A DNA stretch of 5,601 nucleotides. It comes from an uncultured Dehalococcoidia bacterium. Its GTDB lineage: Bacteria > Chloroflexota > Dehalococcoidia > Dehalococcoidales > UBA3254. The stretch is from contig CAITCX010000193.1 of NCBI GenBank assembly GCA_903890885.1, positions 1 through 5,601 on the forward strand, written 5' to 3'. Under the pieces are notes generated by a model. The model saw nothing but the letters and a program-made list of their open reading frames with translations, was not told where the DNA came from and did not search any database. Of the stretch, positions 5,595 through 5,601 are shown in pieces; position 1 is the first letter of the stretch, and the number at the start of each line of letters is the position of its first letter. Position numbers and translations under genes: made by a program.

Positions 5595-5601
5595 AAGGTG
5601 G
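5595..5601 (+). promoter_or_regulatory. Ribosome binding site of a gene starting beyond the right edge
   Basis: The window ends in AAGGTGG, a good Shine-Dalgarno match, directly downstream of the candidate -10 at 5576-5581. A + strand gene, divergent from the lipoprotein gene, very probably begins within about ten bases after the end. Its product cannot be seen. Confidence 0.5.

Overview
The window looks like ordinary bacterial chromosome of roughly 50% G+C. The mix of genes (a membrane-type spermidine synthase-like protein with added TPR repeats, a GT5 glycogen synthase, and a secreted lipoprotein with a formylglycine-generating-enzyme-like fold) fits Chloroflexota best, perhaps Dehalococcoidia. 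This placement rests on the protein style alone and is tentative. Nothing in the window marks it as a plasmid, phage or transposon.

Layout, left to right. Positions 1-875 (+) hold the 3' part of a gene whose beginning lies outside the window: the C-terminal end of a spermidine/spermine synthase-like domain followed by four 34-residue TPR repeats. A 363-bp gap (876-1238) carries only weak hairpins and a probable glgA promoter and leader. glgA (1239-2648, +) encodes a full-length ADP-glucose-dependent glycogen synthase. It starts with TTG behind a strong Shine-Dalgarno site and overlaps the stop codon of a possible 7-codon leader peptide. A tRNA-Gly(UCC) gene (2700-2774) and a tRNA-Met(CAU) gene (3020-3094) follow on the + strand, each with its own TTGACT-N18-TAaAA-type promoter. 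A 69-nt imperfect hairpin lies between them. After the tRNAs comes a short hydrophobic reading frame, possibly a gene remnant, whose stop codon abuts a strong hairpin terminator that probably works in both directions. Positions 3419-5263 (-) encode a 614-residue lipoprotein: signal peptide with lipobox Cys, Ser/Thr/Pro/Ala-rich stalk, FGE-sulfatase (C-type-lectin-like) domain, second Pro/Ala-rich linker, and C-terminal IPT/TIG domain. The last 338 bp (5264-5601) are A+T-rich and regulatory-looking. They hold the lipoprotein's promoter and RBS, a 7-bp dyad flanked by a 10-bp direct repeat, and helically phased TTTTTACC-type repeats. The last bases form the Shine-Dalgarno site of a rightward gene that begins just past the window edge.

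The genes do not form one pathway: polyamine-type chemistry, glycogen storage, translation, and a cell-surface protein stand as separate transcription units. The points most worth a second look are the phased repeats and dyad in the divergent intergenic region, the inter-tRNA hairpin, the unusual T-loop of the tRNA-Met, and the FGE-like lipoprotein that lacks the catalytic cysteine pair. I see no convincing evidence of a new defence, mobile or RNA-guided system.
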